NCBI GenBank assembly: GCA_029261215.1
Contig: JAJDBT010000071.1
Coordinates: 1-37,407, forward strand
Direction: 5' to 3'
Length of the DNA stretch: 37,407 nt
Source: Nitrospirota bacterium
GTDB taxonomy: Bacteria > Nitrospirota > Nitrospiria > SBBL01 > JAADHI01
The position numbers and the translations under genes are program-made. Positions 15,701 to 24,996 of this stretch are shown piece by piece (position 1 is the first letter of the stretch; every line of letters begins with the position of its first letter). The notes below the pieces were generated by a model, which saw only the letters and a list, made by a program, of their open reading frames with translations, was not told where the DNA came from and ran no database searches.

Positions 15701-17483
15701 CAACGGCACAGCGGATGATGAGTCGGCCAATATCATTAATTTCATCCGGGGGGAACAGATTACCAAAATGCGGGAAAGGGACATTACCATCAATGGCGTC
15801 AAAAAAATCTGGAAGTTAGGTGATATTGTCTACTCCACACCCGCAACCGTGGCCGCGCCAAGAGAACGCTATGACCTGATTTATGGCGACACCTCTTATC
15901 AGGCCTATTACAATCAATACAAAAAACGGAGAAACGTCGTTTATGTCGGAGCCAATGACGGGATGCTGCACGCCTTTAACGCCGGATTTTATAATCCAGG
16001 AGATGATCCGCTGACTCCCGAAAGAGAACATGGGCACTTTGACCCCGGGACAGGGAAAAAACTGGGAGAAGAGCTTTGGTCCTTCATCCCCTATCAATTG
16101 CTGCCTCATTTAAAATGGCTCACCCGGACAGACTATACCCATGTTTATTATGTCGATCTGAAACCAAAAATCAGCGATGTTCAGATCTTTACGCCTGATG
16201 CCGATCATCCCAATGGCTGGGGAACGATCTTAATTGGCGGTATGCGCATGGGCGGCGGCTCAATGACGGTCACTGATATTTTTTCAGGCAGCACAGCGAG
16301 TTCACGAAATTTCCGATCCGCCTACTTTGTTCTGGATATTACCAACCCGGAAAAGGACCCCGTATTGTTGGCCAGTTTCACAGACAATGACGTCGGATTT
16401 ACCACCTCATTTCCATCCATCTTGCGGGTCACGGACGGCGCTTCGCCACCCACCGCAACAAAATGGATGTTCATGGTGGGTTCAGGCCCGACCACTTATA
16501 CAGGGGCCAGTGCACAAAATGCGAAAATTAAAATCGTCGATGTCGCAACCGGTGTTTTAGAACGTACCATCGACACAGGACTGAGCAATGCCTTTATGGG
16601 TGACTCGATCAATGTCGATGGAAATCTCGACTACACAACGGATGTCGCTTATATCGGCAGCAGTTACATACAAGGCGGAAAATGGAAAGGGAACATGTAT
16701 CGCGTCAATGTTCAAAACAGACTCAACCCGGCCGACTGGGTCCTTTCCACAGTGTATGCAACCAATCCGGGCCCCATTACGGCCGCACCCACAGCTTCCT
16801 TTGGGGTAAATAATCAGCTGTGGATTTATTTTGGGACGGGACGTTACTACGATCCTTCAGACCAGAGCGACGTCACCCAGCAACGATTTTACGGCATTAA
16901 AGATCCTTGCTGGAATGACACAACCCTCGCGTGTACAACCACGATGACAACCGCAGGGTTAAGGGATACGACATCGATCGATGTTTACACAGATAGTTCG
17001 GTCGTGGGCGGTGGATCAGATACCACCTTGGCTGCACTCTTAAGCACTGCTCTCACAAAAGATGGCTGGTACAAAAACCTGGCCACAAAGGAGCGTGTAC
17101 TCGCCAAAAGTTCTGTCCTAGGTGGCACTGTTTTCTTTACCACTTTTATTCCCAACGGTGACCCTTGTACCGCAGGAGGAAAAAGTTTTATTCATGGACT
17201 CTTCTTTGAGACAGGAACCAGTTATAAAAAATCTTCGTTCGGCGATCCCCCTCCCCCTCCAGGAGATCCGGCAGAAGTCATTGAGAATGTAAAAGAAATT
17301 GGAGAAGGACTACCCTCGGGTATCGGGCTTCATATCGGTTCCGCCTCAGGCGGAGGTGGCAGCGGCACATGTCAGGGCGGCGTGAAGGGCTTTGTCCAGC
17401 AAAGTACGGGGACAATTACCGAAGTCTGCGGCGATCCGGCGCTCAGCATTCGAAGCGGGGTGAAAGGGTGGCGTGACTTTTGA
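12702..17483 (+). CDS. pilY1: Type IV pilus tip-associated adhesin PilY1
   Basis: This 1593-residue exported protein has a signal peptide (residues 1-28), a Pro-Ala/Pro-Ser linker (about 39-70), a large N-terminal domain and a C-terminal PilY1 beta-propeller (from about 1040). The propeller start is recognisable by KLGDIVYSTPATVAAP and VYVGANDGMLHAFNAG (near 1081). Where P. aeruginosa PilY1 has a von Willebrand A metal site (DxSxS), this protein has PPLTMFVLSKNHKLFYKAYND, the form common in delta-proteobacterial homologues, so a MIDAS is absent. Asp-rich loops that look calcium-binding occur near residues 113, 784, 797, 886, 919, 965 and 996. Many cysteines suggest disulfides. PilY1 promotes pilus extension, adhesion and surface sensing. 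RBS AAGGAGC precedes the ATG. Confidence 0.95.
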   Translation: MNNYKSKYMVIILSVLLMQMTLTAPAFAVHKWWHSGGGPSPAPAPAPAPAPAPSPSPSPSPTPAPAPTPTTLSEMSDFTAFPPFLTTAAPPLTMFVLSKNHKLFYKAYNDITDLDDDGIPDSTYKDTINYYGYFDAYKCYEYGSGVFVPKNLGTGANYHYCTGQWSGNFLNWASMSRMDLIRKVLYGGKRVTDTSSKTVLGRALLPRDGHSWAKTYSGTDISSLTPYSWSDITLCNTNTTKTENSSLLFALNGYFPYAASTEGKQCTLEKPGGSSLTIADTYKVDVEVCVTGMLELSCTEYQTGGSTPNFKPSGLMQTFGVERNGTPDTADDRVKMKFGLMTGSYGANVSGGVLRSNIGDLSNSEVDNGNGIVKGVSKIIKTIDNFNITQYNYSTGWYDLGGTEGSCVPTEPAVLSNGVCTSWGNPVGEMLYETIRYFQAQVGATPEFKLGTPDPGFSSLNVEGTWEDPYLSCPACSKAFAMILSDEFTNYDSDDLPGSYWPASISTSDTPSVQSLVSTANMDVLESIGSTFIGESTSTFDRNCTAKPASFGSIRGLCVEEPTKQGAYYIAGLANYAKNTDLNPAPGMQDMTTYAISTGSVIPNLEFDVDGKRVVIVPIFHDGCPDTSYAGCLTQGLNGDNSKGAMVDFKFCPDDADWTTEKGNGYTSCYDGMWDDAEYGWDYELDIQYRIYVKQGASTITVKTKGIAAAAGHEDFAGYAISGVSAAREYYEIRCGGAAGFNDCDRYDKNETPESERTFAVTGTTTGFLKSPLWYAAKYGGFKDSDGDGTPNLVGEWDNDGDGTPDTYFNAANPLKLESEIAKALTAVLNRSSSGTSVSVLATSGEGEGALYQAYFFPSKYEDGLERKWIGFLHGLFLDTFGNLREDTDQDGRLILSKDQIVRSFFDSVSGDTKVNKFLDANGDGKADSSTPSDTIALDEMAPIWEAGKELALTSPSSRKIFTWLNANDDGTVDPGEFISFDDSKKAELKPYLRALDDNGNGTADDESANIINFIRGEQITKMRERDITINGVKKIWKLGDIVYSTPATVAAPRERYDLIYGDTSYQAYYNQYKKRRNVVYVGANDGMLHAFNAGFYNPGDDPLTPEREHGHFDPGTGKKLGEELWSFIPYQLLPHLKWLTRTDYTHVYYVDLKPKISDVQIFTPDADHPNGWGTILIGGMRMGGGSMTVTDIFSGSTASSRNFRSAYFVLDITNPEKDPVLLASFTDNDVGFTTSFPSILRVTDGASPPTATKWMFMVGSGPTTYTGASAQNAKIKIVDVATGVLERTIDTGLSNAFMGDSINVDGNLDYTTDVAYIGSSYIQGGKWKGNMYRVNVQNRLNPADWVLSTVYATNPGPITAAPTASFGVNNQLWIYFGTGRYYDPSDQSDVTQQRFYGIKDPCWNDTTLACTTTMTTAGLRDTTSIDVYTDSSVVGGGSDTTLAALLSTALTKDGWYKNLATKERVLAKSSVLGGTVFFTTFIPNGDPCTAGGKSFIHGLFFETGTSYKKSSFGDPPPPPGDPAEVIENVKEIGEGLPSGIGLHIGSASGGGGSGTCQGGVKGFVQQSTGTITEVCGDPALSIRSGVKGWRDF
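12815..12909 (+). repeat. Low-complexity Pro-Ala/Pro-Ser coding repeat in pilY1
   Basis: About 95 bp of alternating proline codons with alanine, serine or threonine encode a flexible linker after the signal peptide. The region is GC-rich with degenerate hexanucleotide repetition, so repeat number may vary between strains. Confidence 0.8.
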
Positions 17484-17542
17484 CGGGCCGAGCCCCTCAT
17501 CAAAAATAAACATGCTGTTTTTTTACAAAAAGGAGATCGAGC

Positions 17543-18484
17543 TTGAAAATTAAAATAAAAACCCTGCCAAAGGTTGGCCCACTGATGTTCATTGGCATCA
17601 CAGGGATGATCGTAATGGGGTGCCAGTCGGCCGAAATCAAATCAGTCTCATCCAACGAGGCGCCCATGATTGTGTCCGCCGAACTTTTTCCAGCAGAATT
17701 AAAACAGGGACATTCCGTTGTGGCGCAAGCCTATGGGAAAGACCCGGAAAATGATGCAATCACATTTCGATATGAATGGTTCGTCAATGAAAAGTCAGTC
17801 CATCACGAACGTGAATTGCCGCCACATTTTTTGAAACGAGGGGCAAAAGTTGCGGTCGAAATTATTCCAAATGACGGATACAACGATGGACTCCCTTTTA
17901 AAACGGCATTGTCAGTCGTCAAAAACACGCCGCCGGAAATCGTATCCATACAACTTTTGCCGCAACCCTTTCAAGCCGGTCAAGTCATCAGGGCTGAGGT
18001 CACGGGCATAGACAATGAAGGAGACTCCATTGAATACGACTATGAATGGAGAAAAAATGGGCTCCCGCTTTTCTCTGATCATGGTTCAGAGATCGTCATT
18101 AACGATCTAAAAAAGGAAGACCTGATCACGGTTCAGGTCACGCCACACGACGGGATTGAAGCCGGTCGGGCATTTGAGTCACTTCAATCAAAAAGTAAAA
18201 ACCGTGGCCCCAGCATCATCTCCAGTCCGCCGCTTCAATTTGAAGACGGCACTTATACCTATGCAGTCGTGGCGACAGATCCGGATGGAGATCATCTCGA
18301 ATATTCGATTTTAGATCCCCAGCCCGGCATGCACTTTCACCCTAAAACAGGTCATTTTCAATGGCTTATCCCGGAAGAAACGAAGGGAGTTCAATATGTA
18401 ACCCTCGTCGTTCGTGATTCAGAAGGGGAAGGCAGCGCTCAAAAAGTAAGGCTGGATATCGATTTTTTAAGAAGCCATTCTTGA
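17543..18484 (+). CDS. Lipoprotein with tandem Ig-like/cadherin-like domains
   Basis: This 313-residue protein has a basic N-terminus and a signal ending in IVMGC (cysteine 27), a lipoprotein-type cleavage site. Three beta-sandwich modules follow: residues about 40-130 and 130-222 are a tandem duplication sharing P-x-IVS, G-K/I-D-x-E-x-D-x-I and a YEW strand, and 223-308 resembles cadherin-like or He-PIG modules with ATDPDGDHLEYSI and FHPKTGHFQWLIP. It starts at TTG, supported by AGGAG seven to eight bases upstream and the lack of a comparable site for the internal ATG. It is the last gene of the pilus operon, 59 bp after pilY1. A role as an outer-membrane anchor or adhesin partner of PilY1 is inference. 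Confidence 0.85.
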   Translation: MKIKIKTLPKVGPLMFIGITGMIVMGCQSAEIKSVSSNEAPMIVSAELFPAELKQGHSVVAQAYGKDPENDAITFRYEWFVNEKSVHHERELPPHFLKRGAKVAVEIIPNDGYNDGLPFKTALSVVKNTPPEIVSIQLLPQPFQAGQVIRAEVTGIDNEGDSIEYDYEWRKNGLPLFSDHGSEIVINDLKKEDLITVQVTPHDGIEAGRAFESLQSKSKNRGPSIISSPPLQFEDGTYTYAVVATDPDGDHLEYSILDPQPGMHFHPKTGHFQWLIPEETKGVQYVTLVVRDSEGEGSAQKVRLDIDFLRSHS

Positions 18485-18488
18485 GGGT

Positions 18489-19505
18489 TCAGGCTTTGAT
18501 CAGGCACTCTGCAATCTGAATGGCATTCAAGGCAGCGCCTTTTCGCAGGTTGTCTGCAACGACCCAGAGATGGAGTCCATTTTCTGTAGACTTGTCTTCC
18601 CGGATACGTCCGACATACACATTGTCCTGCCCCACAGTGTCCAGCGGTGTGGGGTAGATTTTTCGAGCAGGATCATCCAGAACAATAATCCCCGGAGCCT
18701 CTGAAAGCAAGGCACGCGCTTCGTTCAATGTGAGTTTTTTTTCTGTTTCAATCGTCACCGCTTCGCCGTGAGAACGAAAAACAGGGACGCGTACCGTTGT
18801 TGCCGTAATACGTAAATCAGGTTCGCCCAATATTTTTCTTGTCTCGGCGACAATTTTGTCTTCTTCTTCCGTATCGCCCGTTTCGGGATCACAGTCCCAA
18901 TTGACAATACAATTAAAGGCAATTTGTTCACGATACACATGACATTCAGCTTCTTTAAAAGAAAGAATCGCCTTCGTTTGCTCAATCAGCTCATCAATGG
19001 CTTCTTTGCCTGTACCGGAAACCGATTGAAAAGTGGTCACATTCACACGCCGCAGTTTGGCCGCATCATGCAAAGGTTTCAGGGCAACGACCAATTGCGC
19101 TGTGGAACAGTTTGGATTTGCAATAATGGGCTGATCTAAAGTAACGAGGTACCCATTCACTTCTGGCACAACCAATGGGACCAAAGCTTCCATCCGAAAC
19201 GCACTCGAATTATCAACAATGGCGCAACCGGCCTTTAACGCTTTTGGTGCATAGATCTTAGCCAGGGAACTACTCGTGGCCCCTAAAATCAGGTCAATTT
19301 TTGAAAAGTCCGCCTCATCCAGGGTTTCGACAAAAACCTCTTTGTCCATAAACGTGTAGGATTTCCCTGCTGAACGTTCAGAGGCAAATAGAGACAGTTG
19401 GTCAATCGGAAATTTCCGGGAAGCCAAAATCTCCAACATTTCTTCACCCACAACGCCCGTGGCTCCGGCGATCGCAACATTGTACTTATCTTTTTTTTGA
19501 AACAT
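18489..19505 (-). CDS. asd: Aspartate-semialdehyde dehydrogenase
   Basis: This enzyme reduces aspartyl-phosphate to aspartate semialdehyde with NADPH, on the route to lysine/diaminopimelate, threonine and methionine. The 338-residue protein has the nucleotide-binding GATGVVGEEML motif near the N-terminus, the catalytic cysteine at about residue 133 in NPNCSTAQ, the SVSGTGKEAIDEL segment, and the substrate-binding RVPVFRSHGEAV motif. Length is typical. It is the last gene of the leuA-leuB-asd string, 11 bp after leuB, with GAAGG before the ATG. Its stop lies 4 bp from that of the convergent pilus lipoprotein gene. No terminator is obvious in the gap. Confidence 0.97.
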   Translation of the reverse strand: MFQKKDKYNVAIAGATGVVGEEMLEILASRKFPIDQLSLFASERSAGKSYTFMDKEVFVETLDEADFSKIDLILGATSSSLAKIYAPKALKAGCAIVDNSSAFRMEALVPLVVPEVNGYLVTLDQPIIANPNCSTAQLVVALKPLHDAAKLRRVNVTTFQSVSGTGKEAIDELIEQTKAILSFKEAECHVYREQIAFNCIVNWDCDPETGDTEEEDKIVAETRKILGEPDLRITATTVRVPVFRSHGEAVTIETEKKLTLNEARALLSEAPGIIVLDDPARKIYPTPLDTVGQDNVYVGRIREDKSTENGLHLWVVADNLRKGAALNAIQIAECLIKA

Positions 19506-19516
19506 CGCAATACCTT

Positions 19517-20632
19517 CTATGAAGAATGTTGTTTCAACTGCGCGACTACCCGCTCGCCCATCTCAATGGTTCCGATTGTTTTTGTGCCTTTCCCCGAAAT
19601 ATCAGGGGTACGATATCCCGCCTCCAGGACAGAAAAGACCGCTTGTTCAATCAGCTGTGCTTCCTTTTCAAGGCCAAATGAATATTTCAACATCATGCCC
19701 GCAGAAAGAATGGTGGCCAAAGGATTGGCTTTGTCTTGCCCCGCAATATCCGGAGCGCTGCCGTGAATCGGTTCATACATTCCTTTAAGACAGCCTTCGC
19801 GGTTTTTGGAAGCCTGAGCGCCAAGGCTCGCAGAGGGCAGCATGCCGATGGACCCGGTCAACATCGCCGCCGCATCCGACAAAATATCACCAAACATATT
19901 GGTCGTGACAATCACGTCAAATTGCTTCGGGTTCCGAATCAGCTGCATCGCACAGTTATCTACATACATATGCGAAAGCGCCACATCCGGGTAGTCTGCA
20001 TGAACGCGCGTAACAACCCTTCGCCATAATTCAGTCGCTTCCAGCACATTGGCTTTATCGATTGAGGTCAGTTTTTTTTCCCGTTTTCGCGCCACATCAA
20101 AGGCCACACGCGCAATACGTTCAATTTCTGACGTTGTGTAAACGAGGGTGTTGATTCCCCGCTCTTCATTTCCAAATTTTTCAATTCCACGAGGCTTTCC
20201 AAAATAGATGCCCCCGGTCAGCTCTCTCACAACCATTAAGTCAATGCCTTCGATGACTTCCCGCTTCAGGGTCGAGGCATCCGTCATCATGGGATAAAGG
20301 GTCGCGGGTCGCAAGTTGGCAAAAAGCCCCAGCTTTTCACGAAGACCCAATAAGGCCCGTTCAGGACGAATGGCGTAATCCAGCCCCTCCCATTTAGGTC
20401 CGCCCACAGCCCCAAGCAAAACAGCATCCGCTTCAATCGCAATACGGAGGGTCTCTTCAGGAAGCGGCACTCCAAACTGGTCGATCGCATCTCCACCCAC
20501 AATCCCGTGATTAAACTCAAAGGCGTGATGTGTCATTTCGCCAAGTGCTTCCAATACAGCCACCGCCTGTGGGGTAATTTCTCTACCGATGCCGTCTCCG
20601 GGAAGAACAGCAATTTTCAGCTCATTTGCCAT
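19517..20632 (-). CDS. leuB: 3-isopropylmalate dehydrogenase
   Basis: LeuB oxidises and decarboxylates 3-isopropylmalate with NAD to 2-oxoisocaproate, the leucine precursor. The 371-residue protein shows the beta-decarboxylating dehydrogenase pattern: PGDGIGREI near the N-terminus, the substrate arginine region ([24 protein letters not shown]), catalytic Lys and Asp segments ([22 protein letters not shown]), and the NAD site [15 protein letters not shown] lies seven bases before the ATG. It follows leuA by 78 bp and precedes asd by 11 bp. The isomerase genes leuC and leuD are not in this window. Confidence 0.97.
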   Translation of the reverse strand: MANELKIAVLPGDGIGREITPQAVAVLEALGEMTHHAFEFNHGIVGGDAIDQFGVPLPEETLRIAIEADAVLLGAVGGPKWEGLDYAIRPERALLGLREKLGLFANLRPATLYPMMTDASTLKREVIEGIDLMVVRELTGGIYFGKPRGIEKFGNEERGINTLVYTTSEIERIARVAFDVARKREKKLTSIDKANVLEATELWRRVVTRVHADYPDVALSHMYVDNCAMQLIRNPKQFDVIVTTNMFGDILSDAAAMLTGSIGMLPSASLGAQASKNREGCLKGMYEPIHGSAPDIAGQDKANPLATILSAGMMLKYSFGLEKEAQLIEQAVFSVLEAGYRTPDISGKGTKTIGTIEMGERVVAQLKQHSS

Positions 20633-20710
20633 GTTTTGCCCTATTTTTTATATAGTGAGTTAAACAGTTTTTTTACGGGGACTGAAAAAAAGACATCCGA
20701 TTTTTTGAGG

Positions 20711-22258
20711 CTATATTAAGCCAACCTTCTTTTCACCGGCATTTTCCTTTGAACCCAAGGCCGCCAGTTGATTAAGTGCACTCAAATACGCCTGCACAGA
20801 GGCAATGATGATGTCCGTATCCGCACCGTGTCCCGTAATGCGACGGCCCGCTTCTTCAACAGTCACCGTCACTTCACCCATGGCATCCGTACCACCCGTA
20901 ATTCCTTTGACGATATAGGCGCAGAGTCGGCTCTTCGTTTTTGTCATCTGTGCAATCGTTTTATAAGCGGCATCCACAACACCGTCACCGTGCCCCATTT
21001 TTTCAATCACTTGCTCATGAACGGATAACGTCACCGTCGCCGTCGGTTTGGTCTCGCTCCCACTTTCGGCATGAAAGGAAATCAAACGAAAGGCCTCCGT
21101 CGGACGACCCATTTCATCCGAAATGATCGCCTCTAAATCTTCATCAAAAATCTCCTTCTTTTTATCAGCCAATGTTTTTAATCGCTCAAAGGCTTTGTTT
21201 AAATCTGCCTCATTCGGGTGATATCCGAGCGCTTCCAAACGAGCTTTAAAAGCATGACGTCCTGAATGTTTTCCCAATACAAGACTCGTTTTTCCAGCGC
21301 CAACGGATTCAGGGCGAATAATTTCATACGTCATTCGTTCTTTCAGCAAACCGTCCTGGTGAATCCCGGACTCATGCGCAAATGCATTTGCGCCCACAAT
21401 CGCCTTATTCGGCTGAACAGACATCCCTGTAATTTTACTGACCAATCGGCTCGAACGCATGATCTCTTCGGTCACAATCGCGGTATCCGCTTGGAAAAAA
21501 CCTTTTCGGGTGCGGAGCGCCATCACAATTTCTTCAAGAGAGGTGTTCCCCGCCCGTTCACCAATGCCGTTAATGGTGCATTCAACCTGTCCCGCGCCAG
21601 CACTAATCGCACTCAATGAGTTGGCTACAGCCAGCCCCAGATCATTGTGACAATGCACCGAAATGACCGCCTGATCAATATTGGCTACCCCTTTTCGAAT
21701 ACCCTGAATCAAGTGATAAAACTCTTCCGGCGTCGTATAACCAACGGTATCAGGAATATTCACCGTTTTCGCACCCGCAGCAATCACAGCTTCAATCACC
21801 TCGTAGAGATACATCTCATCCGAACGGGTCGCATCCATGGGAGAAAACTCAACATCCTCCACATAGCTTTTGGCCTGAGCAACAACTTCTACAGCCCGTT
21901 TGAGGGCCTCATCACGGGTTAAACGAAATTGATATTTCAAATGAATATCGGAGGTCGAGATAAAGGTGTGAATACGAACATTCTGACCACCCTCCAAGGC
22001 CTTCCATGCGCATTCCACGTCTGCCGACTTAGCACGCGCAAGACTACAAATTGTCGGCCCTTCAATTTCGTGGGCGATGGTTCTAATGGCTTCAAAATCA
22101 CCCGATGAACTAAAAGCAAACCCTGCTTCAATGACATCCACTCCCAATCGGGCCAACTGACGCGCAATCGATACCTTTTCCGCAACATTCATTGTCGCGC
22201 CAGGAGACTGCTCTCCGTCACGTAGTGTGGTATCAAATATGGAAATCATTCTAGACAT
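20711..22258 (-). CDS. leuA: 2-isopropylmalate synthase
   Basis: LeuA condenses acetyl-CoA with 2-oxoisovalerate in the first committed step of leucine synthesis. The 515-residue protein starts with [16 protein letters not shown], the DRE-TIM barrel signature with the divalent-metal aspartate. [14 protein letters not shown] carries the metal-binding histidines, and [15 protein letters not shown] completes the HOMT pattern. The C-terminal 130 residues are the LeuA dimerisation domain that senses leucine. Length matches long-form LeuA. An ATG at 22249 is an alternative start four codons in. It lies 61 bp downstream of pssA and is the first leu gene of the cluster. Confidence 0.97.
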   Translation of the reverse strand: MSRMISIFDTTLRDGEQSPGATMNVAEKVSIARQLARLGVDVIEAGFAFSSSGDFEAIRTIAHEIEGPTICSLARAKSADVECAWKALEGGQNVRIHTFISTSDIHLKYQFRLTRDEALKRAVEVVAQAKSYVEDVEFSPMDATRSDEMYLYEVIEAVIAAGAKTVNIPDTVGYTTPEEFYHLIQGIRKGVANIDQAVISVHCHNDLGLAVANSLSAISAGAGQVECTINGIGERAGNTSLEEIVMALRTRKGFFQADTAIVTEEIMRSSRLVSKITGMSVQPNKAIVGANAFAHESGIHQDGLLKERMTYEIIRPESVGAGKTSLVLGKHSGRHAFKARLEALGYHPNEADLNKAFERLKTLADKKKEIFDEDLEAIISDEMGRPTEAFRLISFHAESGSETKPTATVTLSVHEQVIEKMGHGDGVVDAAYKTIAQMTKTKSRLCAYIVKGITGGTDAMGEVTVTVEEAGRRITGHGADTDIIIASVQAYLSALNQLAALGSKENAGEKKVGLI

Positions 22259-22319
22259 GGTTCAAAAATGCCTTTCAAAAAGAAAAATGCTGTCCCGAGT
22301 AGCTCTTCAACCTACAAAA

Positions 22320-23156
22320 CTAGCTTTTAATCAGGATTTCTTTATCTTCAATATCGTCGATTTCCTCTTCAGAAAAAATCGTATTTTTTTTGGATTCGGT
22401 ACTGGGCTGCTCATCCAGTTTACGATAGAGCATGACGAGTGGTTTTTCAAGAATCCCGACAAGGACATACAACAGGGAAAGGGAAAACATCATAATTTGG
22501 GGAATCGTCACCAATACCATCAACGCAAGCACCAATCCAACTAAAACATTAAACGGCTTACGATCTTTTAAATTGAGCCCCTTAAAACTCCGATAACGAA
22601 TATTACTGACCATCAAAAATGCCAAGAGATAGGTCAGCGAAAGCGTCAACCCCGGCCGAAACTTAGTACCCAGATTAAAAATATCTGCATCAAAAACAAC
22701 CATCGAAGCAACAAGAATTGCGGCGGCAGGCGTTGGAAGACCGATAAAATCTTTGCTTTCCGGTCCAGAAACCTGAACATTAAAACGTGCCAATCTCAGT
22801 GCCCCACAAACGATGTACAAAAATAATCCCATCCATCCAAAACGACCAAAGGGTTGAAGCGCCCAGGCATACGCCAGCAAACCGGGAGCGACGCCAAAGG
22901 AAACAAGGTCTGACAGGGAATCATATTCCACACCGAAGCGGCTGGTTGTCTTGGTCAAACGTGCCAGTTTTCCGTCCAACAAATCAAAAATGGCCCCCAC
23001 CATGATCGCCATTGCAGCGGTCACGAATTGGGAGTGCAACACCGACATAATTGAGAAAACACCACAAAAAAGATTACCCGTTGTAAAGAGATTAGGAATA
23101 ATGTAAATCCCCTTTTTCCCAAACTCTGTCATCTTGTGTTTTCGTCTTTTGCTCAT
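22320..23156 (-). CDS. pssA: CDP-diacylglycerol--serine O-phosphatidyltransferase
   Basis: PssA makes phosphatidylserine from CDP-diacylglycerol and serine at the inner membrane. The 278-residue protein has several hydrophobic helices and the CDP-alcohol phosphotransferase motif D-G-x2-A-R-x8-G-x3-D-x3-D, seen as DGKLARLTKTTSRFGVEYDSLSD at about residues 61-83. The C-terminal tail is acidic and hydrophilic. This is the integral-membrane (Bacillus-type) enzyme, not the E. coli peripheral type. Its ATG overlaps the psd stop codon as ATGA (23153-23156), so the two phospholipid genes are translationally coupled and catalyse successive steps. Confidence 0.95.
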   Translation of the reverse strand: MSKRRKHKMTEFGKKGIYIIPNLFTTGNLFCGVFSIMSVLHSQFVTAAMAIMVGAIFDLLDGKLARLTKTTSRFGVEYDSLSDLVSFGVAPGLLAYAWALQPFGRFGWMGLFLYIVCGALRLARFNVQVSGPESKDFIGLPTPAAAILVASMVVFDADIFNLGTKFRPGLTLSLTYLLAFLMVSNIRYRSFKGLNLKDRKPFNVLVGLVLALMVLVTIPQIMMFSLSLLYVLVGILEKPLVMLYRKLDEQPSTESKKNTIFSEEEIDDIEDKEILIKS

Positions 23157-23800
23157 CTTAAAATCCCTAAGATTGTTTCCCCTCCAACAACTTTATCTCC
23201 CATTGATATTTGTATTTCTGTTTCAGGGGGCACAAACAAGTCAACACGAGAGCCGAAACGGATCAAACCAAAACGCTCTCCACGATCAAGCGCAGCACCT
23301 TTTTTTATCCAGCAGACAATGCGCCTTGCGATCAATCCCGCAATCTGGATACAGAGAATTCGTTTTCCATTTTGCATCTCAATCAAAACGGCATTCTGCT
23401 CGTTTTCCAGGGATGCCTTTGGGACACTGGCCGCAAAAAAACGGCCGGGATTATAAAAAATATCGACAATCTTTCCCTCTACAGGTACACGGTTCACATG
23501 GACATTAAAGACATTTAAAAAGATACTGATTTTGATTGCGGGCTTCTTTAAAAACCGGTCCTCCTGGACAGAAGAAATATCCACGATCTTGCCATCGCCG
23601 GGGGAAACCAACAAGCCCTCGCCTTGAGGAACTTTCCGTTTTGGATCTCTAAAAAACCAAATACAAAAAAAGGTCAGCAGCGCAAAAAAAATCGTTGAAG
23701 CCTGCCCCAGAAACGCATAACTCAATGCTGTCACTGTTGCGCCAATACCAATAAAAATGTACCCTTCTTTTACGATCGGGGCTTGATTTTCTACTGCCAT
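23153..23800 (-). CDS. psd: Phosphatidylserine decarboxylase proenzyme (short type)
   Basis: Psd converts phosphatidylserine to phosphatidylethanolamine using a pyruvoyl group made by self-cleavage. This 215-residue protein belongs to the short Psd-A form. It has two hydrophobic segments near the N-terminus (about 13-50), the FFRDPKR motif, HVNRVPVEGKI, and the self-cleavage site at Gly183-Ser184 in RFGSRVDLFVP, a variant of the LGST motif. The predicted alpha chain is about 32 residues. It is followed directly by pssA with a 4-nt overlap and sits 157 bp downstream of ilvC. Phosphatidylethanolamine should thus be a major lipid. Confidence 0.95.
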   Translation of the reverse strand: MAVENQAPIVKEGYIFIGIGATVTALSYAFLGQASTIFFALLTFFCIWFFRDPKRKVPQGEGLLVSPGDGKIVDISSVQEDRFLKKPAIKISIFLNVFNVHVNRVPVEGKIVDIFYNPGRFFAASVPKASLENEQNAVLIEMQNGKRILCIQIAGLIARRIVCWIKKGAALDRGERFGLIRFGSRVDLFVPPETEIQISMGDKVVGGETILGILR

Positions 23801-23957
23801 AAAGAGTCTCTAAATATCAATAATTTTACCATGTTATGCCTCAATCTCACTCTGCGCCAGGATAAACGCAGTAATGGCTCAGGCAGGCAATCGAAAACCA
23901 GCGAAATTCTACCACGTTATAGGGGAAAAAAATAGGGACGACCAGTAAAGAGGAAGT

Positions 23958-24971
23958 TCAGTTTTTATCCCGGTCAACCAAAAGACCCTGTTTAAGCCAC
24001 GGCATCATAGACCGAAGTTTTGCGCCGACTTCTTCAATCGGGTGCACTTCACCTTTTTTGGCCAATGCATTAAATACGGGACGGTTGGCTTTGTTTTCCA
24101 GTATCCATTCTTTCGCAAACTGACCGCTTTGAATCTCGCCCAGGATCTTTTTCATCTCGGCTTTTGTTTCATCCGTCACAATACGAGGTCCGCGCGTCAT
24201 GTCTCCGAAACGGGCTGTATTGGAGATGGAATAACGCATATTAGAGATACCACCTTCATAAATGAGGTCGACAATCAGTTTTACTTCATGGAGACATTCA
24301 AAATAAGCCATTTCCGGGGAATAACCGGCCTCAGTCAGGGTTTCAAAACCTGCCGTAATGAGAGAGGTCAGTCCGCCGCAGAGGACGGATTGTTCGCCAA
24401 AAAGATCTGTTTCGGTCTCTTCTCTAAAATCAGTTTCGAGCACACCGGCACGAGTTCCGCCAATCCCTCTGGCGTAAGCTAAGGCCATCTGTTTTGTTTT
24501 ATTGGAAGGGTCTTGATAGATTGCGATTAAAGCAGGTACGCCGCTCCCCTTTTGGTACTCAGATCGCACCAAATGCCCAGGCCCTTTTGGTGCAACCATG
24601 AAGACATTGATCTCTTTCGGCGGAATGATCTGACCAAAATGAATATTAAACCCATGTGCAAAGGCAAGAGAAGCGCCATCTTTTAGGTTAGGGCCAACCA
24701 GACTTTTATACAAATCCCCAGTGGATTCATCGGGTGTCAGCAACATGACCACATCAGAGGATTTCACGGCATCCGCCACCGGCATGACCTTCAGTCCGGC
24801 CTGTACGGCCTTGTCCCAAGATCTGCCTTCCCTTAGCCCAATCACAACATCCATTCCACTTTCTTTTAAATTTAAAGCATGGGCATGGCCCTGACTGCCA
24901 AAACCAATAATTGCAATTTTTTTATCAGCTAAAACAGCGGTATCCGCATCTGCATCATAATAGATCTTCAT
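23958..24971 (-). CDS. ilvC: Ketol-acid reductoisomerase (NADP-dependent, class I)
   Basis: IlvC isomerises and reduces acetolactate or acetohydroxybutyrate to the dihydroxy acids of the valine and isoleucine pathways. The 337-residue class I enzyme has the Rossmann motif [13 protein letters not shown], the cofactor-specificity loop LREGRSWD, the active-site [12 protein letters not shown] region, and the metal-binding acidic residues in [12 protein letters not shown] and EAYSPEM-like segments ([14 protein letters not shown]). The LREGRS loop suggests NADPH. AGGGG precedes the ATG by about seven bases. It is 25 bp downstream of ilvN in the ilvB-ilvN-ilvC unit. ilvD and ilvE are not in the window. 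Confidence 0.97.
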   Translation of the reverse strand: MKIYYDADADTAVLADKKIAIIGFGSQGHAHALNLKESGMDVVIGLREGRSWDKAVQAGLKVMPVADAVKSSDVVMLLTPDESTGDLYKSLVGPNLKDGASLAFAHGFNIHFGQIIPPKEINVFMVAPKGPGHLVRSEYQKGSGVPALIAIYQDPSNKTKQMALAYARGIGGTRAGVLETDFREETETDLFGEQSVLCGGLTSLITAGFETLTEAGYSPEMAYFECLHEVKLIVDLIYEGGISNMRYSISNTARFGDMTRGPRIVTDETKAEMKKILGEIQSGQFAKEWILENKANRPVFNALAKKGEVHPIEEVGAKLRSMMPWLKQGLLVDRDKN

Positions 24972-24996
24972 TCAATTCCCCTTTGTTGATTAAATA

